Positions 49,781 through 59,452 of a stretch of DNA of 64,000 bases are shown here, in pieces; position 1 is the stretch's first letter; the number at the start of each line of letters is the position of its first letter. The DNA lies in contig NZ_KB913037.1 of assembly GCF_000384295.1 (NCBI RefSeq), forward strand, positions 9,685,508-9,749,507, read 5' to 3'. Origin of the DNA: Amycolatopsis balhimycina FH 1894 (GTDB lineage Bacteria > Actinomycetota > Actinomycetes > Mycobacteriales > Pseudonocardiaceae). The notes below the pieces were generated by a model. The model saw nothing but the letters and a program-made list of their open reading frames with translations, was not told the origin of the DNA and did no database searches. A program made the position numbers and the translations under genes.

Positions 49781-52435
49781 ATGGTCTTGCGTACTTTCAC
49801 GCGGTTTTCCGCCGCGACCCTCCTGGCAGTAGCCGGAATGATCCCCGTACCCGCCTCCGCGGCGCCGCTCGTCACCGACCCGGCGTCCCTGGTCAACCCG
49901 TTCATCGGCACGTCCAACGCCGCGGACGACTTCCCCGGCGCGGACGTCCCGTTCGGCATGCTCCAGTGGAGTCCCGACACGCCCAGCCGCCCCGACGGCG
50001 GCGGCTACGAGTACAAGGACTCCGCCATCACCGGCTTCAGCCTGACGCACCTGTCGGGGCCGGGCTGCGGCGCCGACGGCGACGTCCCGATCCTGCCGAC
50101 CGTCGGCGCGGTGAACACCGGCGCGAGCGTCTCCTTCAGCCACAGCAACGAATCCGCGAGTCCCGGGTACTATTCGGCCGGGCTCGGCAACGGCGTCACG
50201 ACCGAGCTGACCACCGCGCTGCGGTCGGGGATCGGCCGGTTCACCTTCCCCGCGACGGCGCAGGCGAACCTGCAGTTCAAGCTCAACGGCAGCCAGAACG
50301 GCACTTCGAACCAGACGTGGACGGTGGTCAGTCCCACCGAAGTGTCCGGCTCGGTCACGTCCGGGCACTTCTGCGGCGCGGGGTTCACCTACACGCTCTA
50401 CTTCGACATCGTCTTCGACCGGCCGTTCAGCACCAGCGGGACCGCCGCGGCGACGGCGGTGACCCCGAAGGCGTCGCCGGGCAAGCTGCACGGCACCGCG
50501 ACGGCCGAAGCCGCGCCGGCGGCCGGCCCGGGCAGCGCGTACGTCCGGTTCGACACGACGAGCAACCCGACCGTGCAGGCCAAGGTCGGCATCTCCTACG
50601 TCTCGGTCGCCAACGCCGTCGCCAACCGCGCGGCCGACATCCCGGCGTTCGACTTCGCCGCGACCAAGCAGGCCGCGCACGACAGCTGGAACTCCCTCCT
50701 CGGCCGGATCCAGGTCGCCGGCGGGACGACGGCGCAGCAGCGCGTCTTCTACACCGCGCTGTACCACTCGCTGGTGCACCCCAACGTCTTCTCCGACCGC
50801 AACGGCCAGTACATCGGCTTCGACAACCAGGTGCACACCGTCGCGAGTGGACACTCGGCGCACTACGCCAACTTCTCCGGCTGGGACATCTACCGCACGC
50901 AGGCACAGCTGTCCGCGCTGGTCGCCCCCGCGCAGACGAGCGACATCGCGCAGTCGATGATCGCGGACTACGCCCAGGGCGGCACGCTGCCGAAGTGGTC
51001 GCAGAACAACGGCGAGACGTACGTGATGGTCGGTGATCCCGGCACGGCGATTCTCGCGAGCTACTACGCGTTCGGGGCACGGAACTTCGACACCGGGGCG
51101 GCGTTGCAGGCGATGCTGCGCGAAGCGAGCACGTTCAACAACGTCCGGCCCGGTCTCAACGCGACGAACGCTCCCGGCTACCTGCCCGCCAACGGCACCT
51201 ACCAGTGCTGCAACTTCTACGGCCCGGTCTCGACGCAGCTGGAGTACGACACGGCGGACTTCGCGCTCTCGGCGTTCGCCGGGGCGCTGGGCGACACCGC
51301 GAACCAGGCCTTCTACGCCGGCCGTGCGCAGAACTGGAAGAACACCTTCAACTCGTCCAGCGGGTTCATGCAGCCCAAGCAGGCGGACGGCTCGTGGACC
51401 GGCGGGTTCGACCCGGCGAGCGGCTCGAACTTCGTCGAGGGCACCTCGTGGCAGTACACCGGCATGGTGCCGTTCAACGTGGCGGGCCTCGCCGCGGCGC
51501 GCGGCGGCAACAGTTCACTGATCAGCTACCTCGACAGCGTGCTGGCCGGCTTCCACGGCAGTGGCGGGAAGCAGGCCGACCTCGGCAACGAACCCAGCCT
51601 CGAGCTGCCGTGGGAGTACGACTACGTCGGGCAGCCGTACAAGACGCAGAAGGTCGTGCGGCAGGTGCAGGACCAGATCTGGACCGACGCGCCCGGTGGG
51701 CTGGCCGGCAACGATGACCTCGGCGCGATGAGCGCGTGGTACGTCTTCTCGGCGCTGGGTTTCTACCCGATGACGCCGGGAACGGCGGACCTGGCGCTGG
51801 GCAGCCCGCTGTTCACGCAGGCGGTGGTGACGCTCCCGAGCGGCAACACCCTGACGGTGAACGCGCCCGCGGCGGCGGACAACGCGCCGTACGTCCAGAG
51901 CGCGACCTGGAACGGCTCGGCGTGGAACAACGCGTACGTGCCGACGTCGGCTCTGGCAGCCGGCGGGACCCTGTCGTTCGTTCTCGGCACTTCCGCGAAC
52001 ACGGCGTGGGCGGCCTCGAACCCGCCGCCGTCGTACTCCGGCACGCTGCCGCACCTGGGCGCGTTGTCTTCGGGCATCGCGGGCAAGTGCGCGGACGTGG
52101 CCCAGAGCGGCACGGCGAACGGGACGCACGTGCAGCTGTACACCTGCAACAACTCCGGCGCGCAGAAGTGGTTCTCCGGCCCCGACGGGACGTTCCAGGC
52201 CCAGGGCGGCTGCCTGGACGTCAGCAACAGCGGCACGGCGAACGGCACGAAGGTGCAGCTGTGGCAGTGCAACGGCTCCGGCGCGCAGAAGTGGCAGCCG
52301 GGCACGGCGGGCGCGCTGGTGAACCCGCAGTCGGGCCGGTGCCTGGACGACCCGAACAGCACGTCGGCCGACGGAACCCAGCTGCAGCTCTACGACTGCA
52401 ACCAAAGCGCGGCCCAAAGCTGGACCCGCGGCTGA
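49781..52435 (+). CDS. GH92 alpha-mannosidase with C-terminal ricin-type lectin
   Basis: 884 residues with a Sec signal peptide (cleavage after about residue 27, ASA). The GH92 part (about 35-760) starts VNPFIGTSNAADDFPGADVPFGMLQWSPDT and contains TGFSLTHLSGPGC and GNDDLGAMSAWYVFSALGFYPM. GH92 enzymes are calcium-dependent exo-alpha-mannosidases of high-mannose glycans. The last 125 residues form a ricin B/CBM13 trefoil with three QxW-like repeats (AQKWF, AQKWQ, AQSWT). Secreted; likely controlled by the LacI-type operator upstream. Confidence 0.95.
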   Translation: MVLRTFTRFSAATLLAVAGMIPVPASAAPLVTDPASLVNPFIGTSNAADDFPGADVPFGMLQWSPDTPSRPDGGGYEYKDSAITGFSLTHLSGPGCGADGDVPILPTVGAVNTGASVSFSHSNESASPGYYSAGLGNGVTTELTTALRSGIGRFTFPATAQANLQFKLNGSQNGTSNQTWTVVSPTEVSGSVTSGHFCGAGFTYTLYFDIVFDRPFSTSGTAAATAVTPKASPGKLHGTATAEAAPAAGPGSAYVRFDTTSNPTVQAKVGISYVSVANAVANRAADIPAFDFAATKQAAHDSWNSLLGRIQVAGGTTAQQRVFYTALYHSLVHPNVFSDRNGQYIGFDNQVHTVASGHSAHYANFSGWDIYRTQAQLSALVAPAQTSDIAQSMIADYAQGGTLPKWSQNNGETYVMVGDPGTAILASYYAFGARNFDTGAALQAMLREASTFNNVRPGLNATNAPGYLPANGTYQCCNFYGPVSTQLEYDTADFALSAFAGALGDTANQAFYAGRAQNWKNTFNSSSGFMQPKQADGSWTGGFDPASGSNFVEGTSWQYTGMVPFNVAGLAAARGGNSSLISYLDSVLAGFHGSGGKQADLGNEPSLELPWEYDYVGQPYKTQKVVRQVQDQIWTDAPGGLAGNDDLGAMSAWYVFSALGFYPMTPGTADLALGSPLFTQAVVTLPSGNTLTVNAPAAADNAPYVQSATWNGSAWNNAYVPTSALAAGGTLSFVLGTSANTAWAASNPPPSYSGTLPHLGALSSGIAGKCADVAQSGTANGTHVQLYTCNNSGAQKWFSGPDGTFQAQGGCLDVSNSGTANGTKVQLWQCNGSGAQKWQPGTAGALVNPQSGRCLDDPNSTSADGTQLQLYDCNQSAAQSWTRG

Positions 52436-52440
52436 TCCCG

Positions 52441-52499
52441 AAGTCCGTGAATGGCACATTGAGAGACTTAGAGTCCCTCGATGTGCCATTCACGGACTT
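52441..52499. repeat. Palindromic hairpin repeat, copy 3 (terminator-like)
   Basis: An inverted repeat of 18 bp or more (AAGTCCGTGAATGGCACA with its complement) between the convergent GH92 and enoyl-CoA hydratase genes. The central 47 bp (52447-52493) align without gaps to the repeats at 16841 and 61491, with paired base changes. Confidence 0.8.
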
Positions 52500-52510
52500 G
52501 GCGCGGTGGG

Positions 52511-53314
52511 TCAGGGGGCCGGGTGGGGCGGGAACCGTGGTGGGCGGCGCTCGTTCCAGCTGGCCAGGCCCTCGGCCAGTTCCGGACGGGCGAACGACTC
52601 GATCATCAACGCCGTCGCCTCGCGGGCCGCCTCCGGCAGGGGGAGTGAGGCTTCCCGGGAGAACTGCGCCTTCATCACCGCCATCGACCGGGGTGCGCTG
52701 TAGGTGGCCAGCTCGGTCGCGTAGGCGTGGGCGCGCAGTCCCAGCTCGCCCGGCGGGACCACTTCCTGGACCAGGCCGTAGGCGAAGGCCTGCTCCGCGG
52801 TGAACGTCCGGCCGGAGAGCAGCAGGTCACGGGCCCGGCCCTGGCCGACCAGCTCCGGCAGCAGCTTCGCGATGCCGTACTCCGCGATGAGGCCACGGCG
52901 GGCGAACGCCGTGGTGAACTTCGCGCCCGCCGCCGCGAAGCGGACGTCCGCCGAGCACGCGATCACGAAGCCCAGGCCGGCGCAGCCGCCGTTGACCGCC
53001 GCCACGACCGGGACGCCGACCGCCGCGGCCGCCAGCACGTCCCGCCAGTTCTCGTGGCCGCCGCCCGACGCCGGGGGAGCGGCCGAGATGTCGTCGAGCA
53101 GGCCAAGGTCGGCGCCCGGGCAGAACGCCTTGCCCGCGCCGGTGACGACGACCGCGCGCACCGCCGGGTCGGCGTCCGCTTGGCGCAGCGCCGAGCCGTA
53201 GCGGGCCTGCATCGGCACGTCCATCGCGTTGCTGCGGCCGGGCTTGTCGAACGTCAGCGTGGCGACGGGGCCGTCCGCCGCGTATCGCACACCATCCACA
53301 GTGGACTCGGTCAA
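52511..53314 (-). CDS. Enoyl-CoA hydratase/isomerase family protein
   Basis: The TTG at 53314 follows GAGGAGG and gives 267 residues. The crotonase fold shows VATLTFDKPGRSNAMDVPM, AVVVTGAGKAFCPGADL (oxyanion hole), and AAVNGGCAGLGFVIACSADVRF. Instead of the paired catalytic glutamates of true hydratases only some acidic residues are evident (GLIAEYGIAKLLP), so the exact reaction is open. An AAGCG-GT-CGCTT palindrome sits 32 bp upstream. Confidence 0.9.
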   Translation of the reverse strand: MTESTVDGVRYAADGPVATLTFDKPGRSNAMDVPMQARYGSALRQADADPAVRAVVVTGAGKAFCPGADLGLLDDISAAPPASGGGHENWRDVLAAAAVGVPVVAAVNGGCAGLGFVIACSADVRFAAAGAKFTTAFARRGLIAEYGIAKLLPELVGQGRARDLLLSGRTFTAEQAFAYGLVQEVVPPGELGLRAHAYATELATYSAPRSMAVMKAQFSREASLPLPEAAREATALMIESFARPELAEGLASWNERRPPRFPPHPAP

Positions 53315-53345
53315 GGCCGCCTCCTCGGGGTTCGCTGACCAGACT

Positions 53346-53357
53346 AAGCGGTCGCTT
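53346..53357. promoter_or_regulatory. TetR-type operator candidate for the hydratase gene
   Basis: AAGCG-GT-CGCTT, 5-bp arms, in the divergent region between the hydratase and GH2 genes. Confidence 0.45.
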
Positions 53358-53369
53358 GGACGGTGGCCA

Positions 53370-53386
53370 GTTCGAAATTGTCGAAC
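53370..53386. promoter_or_regulatory. Inverted repeat upstream of the GH2 gene
   Basis: GTTCGA-N5-TCGAAC. Arm order is opposite to the actinobacterial LexA box, so it is not called an SOS box. It lies about 75 bp before the GH2 ATG. Confidence 0.4.
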
Positions 53387-53460
53387 CCTTTGGTCACCCG
53401 GAAATCCTTGTGCAATAGTGCTTTCCGCCCGCACGCCCGGTCTCCGGAAGGAACTCCCCG

Positions 53461-56400
53461 ATGCCGAACACCCCCGAACCGAGCAGACGGCTGGTCCTGG
53501 GCGGCGTCGGTGCCGCCGTGGCCACGGCGGCGGTCGCGCCGGTTGCCCGGGCCACCGACACTCTCGCCCGGCCGGACCTCGGCGTCACCGGCCGCGAGAC
53601 GGACCTCGGCATCGGCTGGCGGTTCGTCCTCGCGAACCCCGACGGCGTCACCGATCCGGAGGGCAGGTTCGCCGACGCCGCGAACCCCGCCTTCGACGAC
53701 TCGAAATGGCCGGTCGTCGACGTCCCGCACGACTGGAGCATCGAGCTCCCGCCGACCGAGAAGGGCGGCACCAGCAGCGGGTCCGGCTTCTTCCGCGGCG
53801 GGCTCGGCTGGTACCGCAAGACGTTCACGCTGCCGCCGTCGCTCGAGGGCAAGCGCCTTTCGGTCGAATTCGACGGCGTCTATTCGGACGCCCACGTGTA
53901 CTTCAACGGCGAACTGCTCGGAAACCACCCCTACGCCTACACCGGGTTCGCCTTCGACCTGACCGGCCTGGTGCGCACCGGCGGGCGGCCGAACGTCCTC
54001 GCCGTGCGGGCGGTGAACCCGCTGCCCAGCAGCCGCTGGTACGCCGGCAGCGGGATCTACCGCCGCGTCCGGCTGGTGGTGACCGAGCCGGTGCACGTCG
54101 CCCGGCACGGCACGTTCGTCACGACCCCGGACATCGCCGCCGGTCGCGGCACGGTGCGGGTGGCGACGGACGTCGTGAACGACTCCGCCGCCGCGGTGAC
54201 GGCCGAGGTGCGCACGACCGTCACCGACCCCGCGGGACGGGTCGTGGCGAACGGTTCGGCCGCGGTCGCCGTGCCCGCCGGGCGGACGGCGACCGCGGTC
54301 ACCACGCAGAACGTCGCCGCGCCGCGGCTGTGGTCGACCACCGCACCCCGGCTGTACCGGGTGCGCACCGACATCGCCGTGGCCGGGCGCGTGCTCGACA
54401 CGACCACCGCGGACTTCGGCTTCCGGTACACCGGGTTCCACCCGGACCACGGGTTCTCGCTCAACGGCGTGCCGACGAAGCTGCGCGGGGTCAACCTGCA
54501 CGCGAGCCAGGGCGCGCTGGGCGCGGTGATCGACCCGGCCGCCCTGGAGCACCAGATGCGGCTGATGCTCGCGATGGGCGTCAACGCGCTGCGGACCGCG
54601 CACAACCCGCCCGACCCGCAGCTGGTGACGGTCTGCGAACGGCTCGGGATCGTCATGATGGTCGAGGCGTTCGACTGCTGGCGGACCGGCAAGCTCGAAT
54701 ACGACTACCACCGCGACTTCGACGCGTGGAGCGGGCGCGACATCGCCGAGATGGTCCACGCGGCCAAGAACTCGCCGGCCGTCGTGCTGTGGTCGATCGG
54801 CAACGAGGTGCCGGACGCGTCGATGGCGGGCGGCCCCGAGATCGCGAAGGCGCTGATCGCCGTGGTCCGCGGGATCGACCCGACCCGGCCGGTCGTCATG
54901 GGCTCAGACCGCTACCGCGGTGTCCCGGCGCCGGGCTCGCCGCAGGACCTGATCCTGAAGCAGCTCGACGGCCTCGGCGTCAACTACAACACCGCTCAGT
55001 CCCTCGACGGGCTGCACGCGAAGTACCCGGACAAGTTCTTCTTCGAGTCGGAGTCGTCGTCGGCGACCTCGACGCGCGGGGTCTACCAGGACCCGGACCT
55101 GCTGAACACGGGCGAGAACCACACGCCGGGCAAGCGGGCGACGTCGTCCTACGACAACAACCTCGCCTCGTGGACCTTCAGCGGCGAGTACTCGCTGAAG
55201 AAGGACCGGGACCGGAAGTTCTGCCAGGGCCAGTTCCTCTGGGCCGGGCAGGACTATCTCGGCGAGCCGACACCGTACGACGTCTTCCCGGTCAAGACGT
55301 CGTTCTTCGGCGCGGTCGACAGCGCGGGCCTGCCCAAGGACGCCTTCCACCTGTTCCGCAGCCAGTGGACCACCGCGCCGATGGTGCACCTGACGCCGAT
55401 GGACTGGACGGACCACCGCGCCGGCGAACCGGTCGCGGTGTGGGTCTACTCCACTGTGGACACCGTCGAGCTGCTGCTCAACGGGAAGTCGCTCGGGGTG
55501 AAGAAGTTCGACCGCAAGACCACTGTGGACGGACGGCCGTACCTGGAGACGAGCGAGCCGGCCGGCGACGACAAGAAGGACCCCTCGGGCAGCTACACCA
55601 GCCCGAACGGCGGCACCGGCAAGCTGCACCTGACCTGGACCGTGCCCTTCGAACCCGGCACGCTGACCGCGATCGCCCGCGCGGGCGGCCGCGAGGTGGC
55701 GCGCGATCAGCTCGTCACGGCCGGGCCGCCGCGCGCGATCAAGCTCAGTGTGGACGCGCCGGGCGGCGGTGTCGTGGCCGGGGCGATGACCTTCGTGACC
55801 GCGTCCGTCGTGGACGCCCACGGGGTGGTCGTGCCCGGCACCGAGCCGGTGCTGCGGTTCACCGTCCGCGGGCCGGGCCGGATCGCCGGGGTGGACAACG
55901 GCAGGCAGGAGCTCGCCCAGAGCTACCAGCAGCCGGCGATCCCGGCGTTCAAGGGCCAGGCGGTCGCGGTGATCGCGGCGACCGGCGGCCGCGGCCCGAT
56001 CACCGTGACGGCGAGCGCGCCGGGGCTGGCTCCGGGCACGATCACCTTGTCCGGCACGAATCTCGGTCAGCGCAACGGTCCCGGCGCGCGGGCGGCCGGG
56101 ACGGCGGTGGTCCCGGCCCCTTCGACGGCGGACGCGAGCTACTCGGGCGCCCCGGACACGCTGCCCTCGGCGATGCTGGACGGCAACCCGGCCACCGGCT
56201 GGTCGAACTTCTACGTCAAGCAGGCGACGGCGACCCTGCCCGCGGTGAGCCGGCCCCGGGCGCGGGACTGGGTGTCCCTGGCGTGGCCGTCACCCCAGCG
56301 GTTCGGCGCTGTCACGGCGAACTTCGTGGTGGACGGGACACTGACGCTCCCGGCCGCGGTGGAGGTCGCCTGCCGCACGCCCCGGGGCTTCGAGCCGGTG

Positions 56401-56538
56401 CGGAACCTGCGGATCACGTGGGGGACCGGTGCGAACGACCCGACGACGTTCGCGTTCGATCCGGTGGTGACCACGGAAGTGCGGATCACCATGACGGCGC
56501 GCGGGTTCCTGCGGATCAGCGCGCTGACGGCCCGCTGA
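53461..56538 (+). CDS. Tat-exported GH2 glycoside hydrolase (beta-galactosidase-like)
   Basis: 1025 residues. The N-terminus SRRLVLGGVGAAVATAAVAPVARA is a twin-arginine signal. GH2 sugar-binding and immunoglobulin domains (about 40-330) precede a TIM barrel with acid/base Glu about 450 in WSIGNEVPD and nucleophile Glu about 529 in FFFESES. DUF4982-like and Ig-like domains follow (about 640-860). The C-terminal 140 residues resemble a discoidin/F5-8C carbohydrate-binding fold. It should release beta-linked galactose or a similar sugar outside the cell. Confidence 0.93.
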   Translation: MPNTPEPSRRLVLGGVGAAVATAAVAPVARATDTLARPDLGVTGRETDLGIGWRFVLANPDGVTDPEGRFADAANPAFDDSKWPVVDVPHDWSIELPPTEKGGTSSGSGFFRGGLGWYRKTFTLPPSLEGKRLSVEFDGVYSDAHVYFNGELLGNHPYAYTGFAFDLTGLVRTGGRPNVLAVRAVNPLPSSRWYAGSGIYRRVRLVVTEPVHVARHGTFVTTPDIAAGRGTVRVATDVVNDSAAAVTAEVRTTVTDPAGRVVANGSAAVAVPAGRTATAVTTQNVAAPRLWSTTAPRLYRVRTDIAVAGRVLDTTTADFGFRYTGFHPDHGFSLNGVPTKLRGVNLHASQGALGAVIDPAALEHQMRLMLAMGVNALRTAHNPPDPQLVTVCERLGIVMMVEAFDCWRTGKLEYDYHRDFDAWSGRDIAEMVHAAKNSPAVVLWSIGNEVPDASMAGGPEIAKALIAVVRGIDPTRPVVMGSDRYRGVPAPGSPQDLILKQLDGLGVNYNTAQSLDGLHAKYPDKFFFESESSSATSTRGVYQDPDLLNTGENHTPGKRATSSYDNNLASWTFSGEYSLKKDRDRKFCQGQFLWAGQDYLGEPTPYDVFPVKTSFFGAVDSAGLPKDAFHLFRSQWTTAPMVHLTPMDWTDHRAGEPVAVWVYSTVDTVELLLNGKSLGVKKFDRKTTVDGRPYLETSEPAGDDKKDPSGSYTSPNGGTGKLHLTWTVPFEPGTLTAIARAGGREVARDQLVTAGPPRAIKLSVDAPGGGVVAGAMTFVTASVVDAHGVVVPGTEPVLRFTVRGPGRIAGVDNGRQELAQSYQQPAIPAFKGQAVAVIAATGGRGPITVTASAPGLAPGTITLSGTNLGQRNGPGARAAGTAVVPAPSTADASYSGAPDTLPSAMLDGNPATGWSNFYVKQATATLPAVSRPRARDWVSLAWPSPQRFGAVTANFVVDGTLTLPAAVEVACRTPRGFEPVRNLRITWGTGANDPTTFAFDPVVTTEVRITMTARGFLRISALTAR

Positions 56539-56589
56539 GGCCCCTTGACCACGGGCCCGGCGAGGCGCACCCCTCGCCGGGCCTGCGGG

Positions 56590-57453
56590 TCATCGAGAGC
56601 AGGGAGCGAGCGCGTCGAGGCCCTGCGGCTTCGCGGCGTTGCGGCCGATGGCGGTGGCGATCCGGTTGATCGTCGCCACGCGCTTGTCCTCGAGCGGGCC
56701 GAGGATGGCGTTCTGGACGAAGTTCGGGCCGCCCTGGCCGACGGTCGTCTGCAGGCGGTTGTTGGCTTCGTTGATCTGGGTGTTCAGCAGGTCGAGGTTG
56801 CGTGTCACCTCGGCCTGGGCCTGGGCGGGGATGGCCGGGAGCTTGCTTGCCACGTCGGGGCACGAGATCTTCCCGACGCCGGCGTTCCCGGTGTTGCCGG
56901 TGTTCCCGTTGTTGTTGCCCTGGTTGCCGTTCTGGCCCGCGTTCCCCTTGCCGCCGTTGCCCTGGGCCGGCGCGGTCCCGGCGTTGCCCGCGCCCGCGCC
57001 GGCCTTGCCGCCGACCGCGCAGGTGGCCAGGCCGTCGAGACCCTGTGGCTTCTCGGCCCGGCGGCCGATCGCGATGGCGATGCGGTCGATCGTGGACTTC
57101 CGCTTGTCCGCCAGCGGGCCGAGGATCGCGTTCTGGACGAAGTTCGGGCCGCCCTGGCCGACGGTCGTCTGCAGGCGGTTGTTGGCTTCGGCGATCTGGG
57201 TGTTCAGCAGGTCGAGGTTGCGTGTCACCTCGGCCTGGGCCTGGGCGGGGATGGCCGGGAGCTTGCTCGCCACGTCGGGGCAGCTGATCTGGCCGACGGC
57301 CGCCGCCTGGTTGTTGGACGCGGCGTTCGCGGCGTTGGGGTCACCGAAGGTCGTCGCGAACGCCAGCGCGCCGCCCGCGATCGCGAGGGCGAGCGCGCCG
57401 GTCGCGATCTTCGTCCGCTTGGATAGGCGGTGTCGTCCACCGGTAGCAGGCAT
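56590..57453 (-). CDS. Secreted protein of two near-identical repeats with Gly/Asn linker
   Basis: 287 residues. A signal peptide (IATGALALAIAGGALAFATTFG) is followed by two about 90-residue repeats (55-145 and 195-285) beginning ISCPDVASKLPAIPAQAQAE and ending in a Cys. They are joined by a linker rich in Gly and Asn (NGNQGNNNGNTGNTGN). Repeats are helical, with two Cys each at their ends. The DNA of the repeats is nearly identical at a spacing of 420 bp, pointing to recent duplication or gene conversion. Family not recognised; a cell-surface or matrix role is a guess. Confidence 0.75.
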   Translation of the reverse strand: MPATGGRHRLSKRTKIATGALALAIAGGALAFATTFGDPNAANAASNNQAAAVGQISCPDVASKLPAIPAQAQAEVTRNLDLLNTQIAEANNRLQTTVGQGGPNFVQNAILGPLADKRKSTIDRIAIAIGRRAEKPQGLDGLATCAVGGKAGAGAGNAGTAPAQGNGGKGNAGQNGNQGNNNGNTGNTGNAGVGKISCPDVASKLPAIPAQAQAEVTRNLDLLNTQINEANNRLQTTVGQGGPNFVQNAILGPLEDKRVATINRIATAIGRNAAKPQGLDALAPCSR

Positions 57454-57727
57454 GAATGACTCCGTTTTCGTGAATGGGTTAGCGTGAACATGTGGGTACT
57501 CCGCCGCCTTCGGGGGGTGCGGCGGGGTTTCGGATGGGGCGGTCCCTACGGAATCGCCGACGCCATGGTGGCCTCTGGACCAGCGGTTTGTCCAGTGTGA
57601 TCCGGAAGAAAAGAAGATCTGAACCGTTTTGAACCGGGGTACGTGTAACCGGGTGAAGGGTGTTGTCTGGCCGCATTGTTCGGTGCGCCCGGAATTGTTT
57701 CGCGCAATTCCGGCGTGAAAGCGGTAC
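57454..57727. other. Intergenic region between divergent genes, with direct repeats
   Basis: No gene seen. It holds TGAACCG twice exactly 10 bp apart (57620-57626 and 57630-57636), and an inverted repeat CTGGAC-N9-GTCCAG (57575-57595). Either could bind a regulator of the secreted repeat protein. Confidence 0.4.
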
Positions 57728-57776
57728 TTGACGTGCCCGGCGTCGCCTCCTAGCGTCGACATACCGACCGGTCGGT
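57728..57776 (+). promoter_or_regulatory. Promoter and TetR operator of fadD
   Basis: TTGACG (57728-57733), 17 bp, TAGCGT (57751-57756), then the perfect 14-bp palindrome ACCGACCGGTCGGT (57763-57776) on the expected transcription start. The TetR encoded at 59735 is the likely binder. Confidence 0.75.
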
Positions 57777-57795
57777 GTCCAAAGGAGGTCACTGG

Positions 57796-59448
57796 ATGAG
57801 CTGGTACGACGCGAAGCCCTGGCTCGCGAGCTACGACGAACGGGCGCGGGCCGCGGGACCGGCGAAGCCGACGACGCTGCCCGAGTCGTTCCGCCGCGCC
57901 GCGGACCACGTCCCGGACCGGGCGGCGATCGCGTACTTCGACGCGCGGCTGAGTTATCGCGTCGTCGACGAGCTCTCCGATGGCGTCGCGCGCTACCTGG
58001 CGGCACGCGGCTTCACCCGCGGCGACCGGCTCGCCCTGGTGCTGCAGAACATCCCCCAGTTCGTCATCGCCCTGCTGGGCGCGTGGAAGGCCGGCGGGAT
58101 CGTGGTGCCGGTCAACCCGATGTACCGCGGACGCGAGCTCACCCACGTGCTCACCGACGCCGGCGTCAAGGCGATCGTCTGCTCGCAGCGGGGCTGGAAC
58201 GCCTACATCGCGGACACCGTGCGGCACAGCCCGGTCGAGATCGCGCTCACCACCAGCGAACTGGAGTTCCAGACCCGCGACGACGAACGCGTGCTGGGCA
58301 AAGTCACCCGCGAGGAGACCCCGGGTGCCGCCGAACTCCTCGACGCCGCGGCCACGCCGGGCCCGAAGCCCCCGGAACCCGCCTTCGCCCTCGGCGACAC
58401 CGCGTTGATCAGCTATACCTCCGGCACGAGCGGCACACCGAAGGGCGCCACCAACACCCACGGCAACGTCGGCACCAACGCCGCCGCCCTCGGCGCCTTC
58501 AGCGGCCTGCCCGCGGGCTCGACGCTGTTCGGGCTCGCGCCGCTGTTCCACATCACCGGCATGGTCTGCGAGATCGGCTCGGCGATCGACATCGAGGGCA
58601 CCCTGGACCTCGCCTACCGCTTCGAACCCGGGGTCGTTCTGGACGCCTTCCTCGAGCACAAGCCGTCGTACACGGTCGGGCCGTCTACCGCCTACATGGC
58701 GTTGATGGCCCACCCGGACTTCAGCCGCGAGCACTTCGCGTCGTTCGCGCTGCTCTACTCCGGCGGCGCCGCGCTGCCGCCCGCCGTCGTCGAGGCCTTC
58801 CGCGCGAAGACCGGGCACTACATCCACAACGGCTACGGCCTCACCGAAACCACGGCCGGCTGCGTCGTCGTCCCCGGCACGCTGGAAGCCCCGATCGACC
58901 CCGCGTCCGGCACCATCTCCGTCGGGCTGCCGGTGCCGGACACGATCGTCCGGATCCTCGGCGAGAACGGCGAAGAGCTGCCGCCCGGGCAGGCGGGCGA
59001 GATCGCCGTCGAGGGCCCGATGGTCGTCTCGGGCTACTGGAACCGCCCGGATGCCACCGCTGAAGCCCTGCCTGGCGGGCGGCTGCTCACCGGCGACATC
59101 GGGTTCATGGACGAACGCGGCTGGGTCTACGTCGTCGACCGCAAGAAGGACATGATCAACGCGTCCGGCTTCAAGGTCTGGCCGCGCGAAGTCGAAGACG
59201 TCCTGTACACGCACCCGGCGGTGCGCGAAGCCGCCGTCGTCGGGATCGCCGACGAGTACCGCGGCGAGACGGTCAAGGCGTACGTGAGCCCGGCACCGGG
59301 CGCGACCGCGGACCCGCAGGAGCTGGTGGCCTGGTGCAAGGAGCGGCTCGCCGCCTACAAGTACCCGCGCACCATCGAAGTCCTCGACGAGCTGCCGAAG
59401 ACCACGAGCGGCAAGATCCTGCGCCGCGAACTGCGGGCCAGGGGGTAG
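57796..59448 (+). CDS. fadD: Acyl-CoA synthetase (AMP-forming)
   Basis: The ATG is placed at 57796 because AAAGGAGG (57781-57788) lies 7 nt upstream; 550 residues. ANL-superfamily motifs: AMP-binding YTSGTSGTPKGATN (about 207-220), NGYGLTET, LTGDIGFMDERGWVYVVDRKKDMI and the C-terminal PKTTSGKILRREL with the catalytic Lys. It activates a carboxylic acid to its CoA thioester; chain-length specificity unknown. Transcribed with the following remnant and possibly TetR. Confidence 0.93.
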   Translation: MSWYDAKPWLASYDERARAAGPAKPTTLPESFRRAADHVPDRAAIAYFDARLSYRVVDELSDGVARYLAARGFTRGDRLALVLQNIPQFVIALLGAWKAGGIVVPVNPMYRGRELTHVLTDAGVKAIVCSQRGWNAYIADTVRHSPVEIALTTSELEFQTRDDERVLGKVTREETPGAAELLDAAATPGPKPPEPAFALGDTALISYTSGTSGTPKGATNTHGNVGTNAAALGAFSGLPAGSTLFGLAPLFHITGMVCEIGSAIDIEGTLDLAYRFEPGVVLDAFLEHKPSYTVGPSTAYMALMAHPDFSREHFASFALLYSGGAALPPAVVEAFRAKTGHYIHNGYGLTETTAGCVVVPGTLEAPIDPASGTISVGLPVPDTIVRILGENGEELPPGQAGEIAVEGPMVVSGYWNRPDATAEALPGGRLLTGDIGFMDERGWVYVVDRKKDMINASGFKVWPREVEDVLYTHPAVREAAVVGIADEYRGETVKAYVSPAPGATADPQELVAWCKERLAAYKYPRTIEVLDELPKTTSGKILRRELRARG

Positions 59449-59452
59449 CCCG

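Noticed and set aside
53370..53386. LexA/SOS box before the GH2 gene
   Set aside because: The arms are GTTCGA then TCGAAC, the reverse order of the actinobacterial SOS box, and the spacer is 5 rather than 4.
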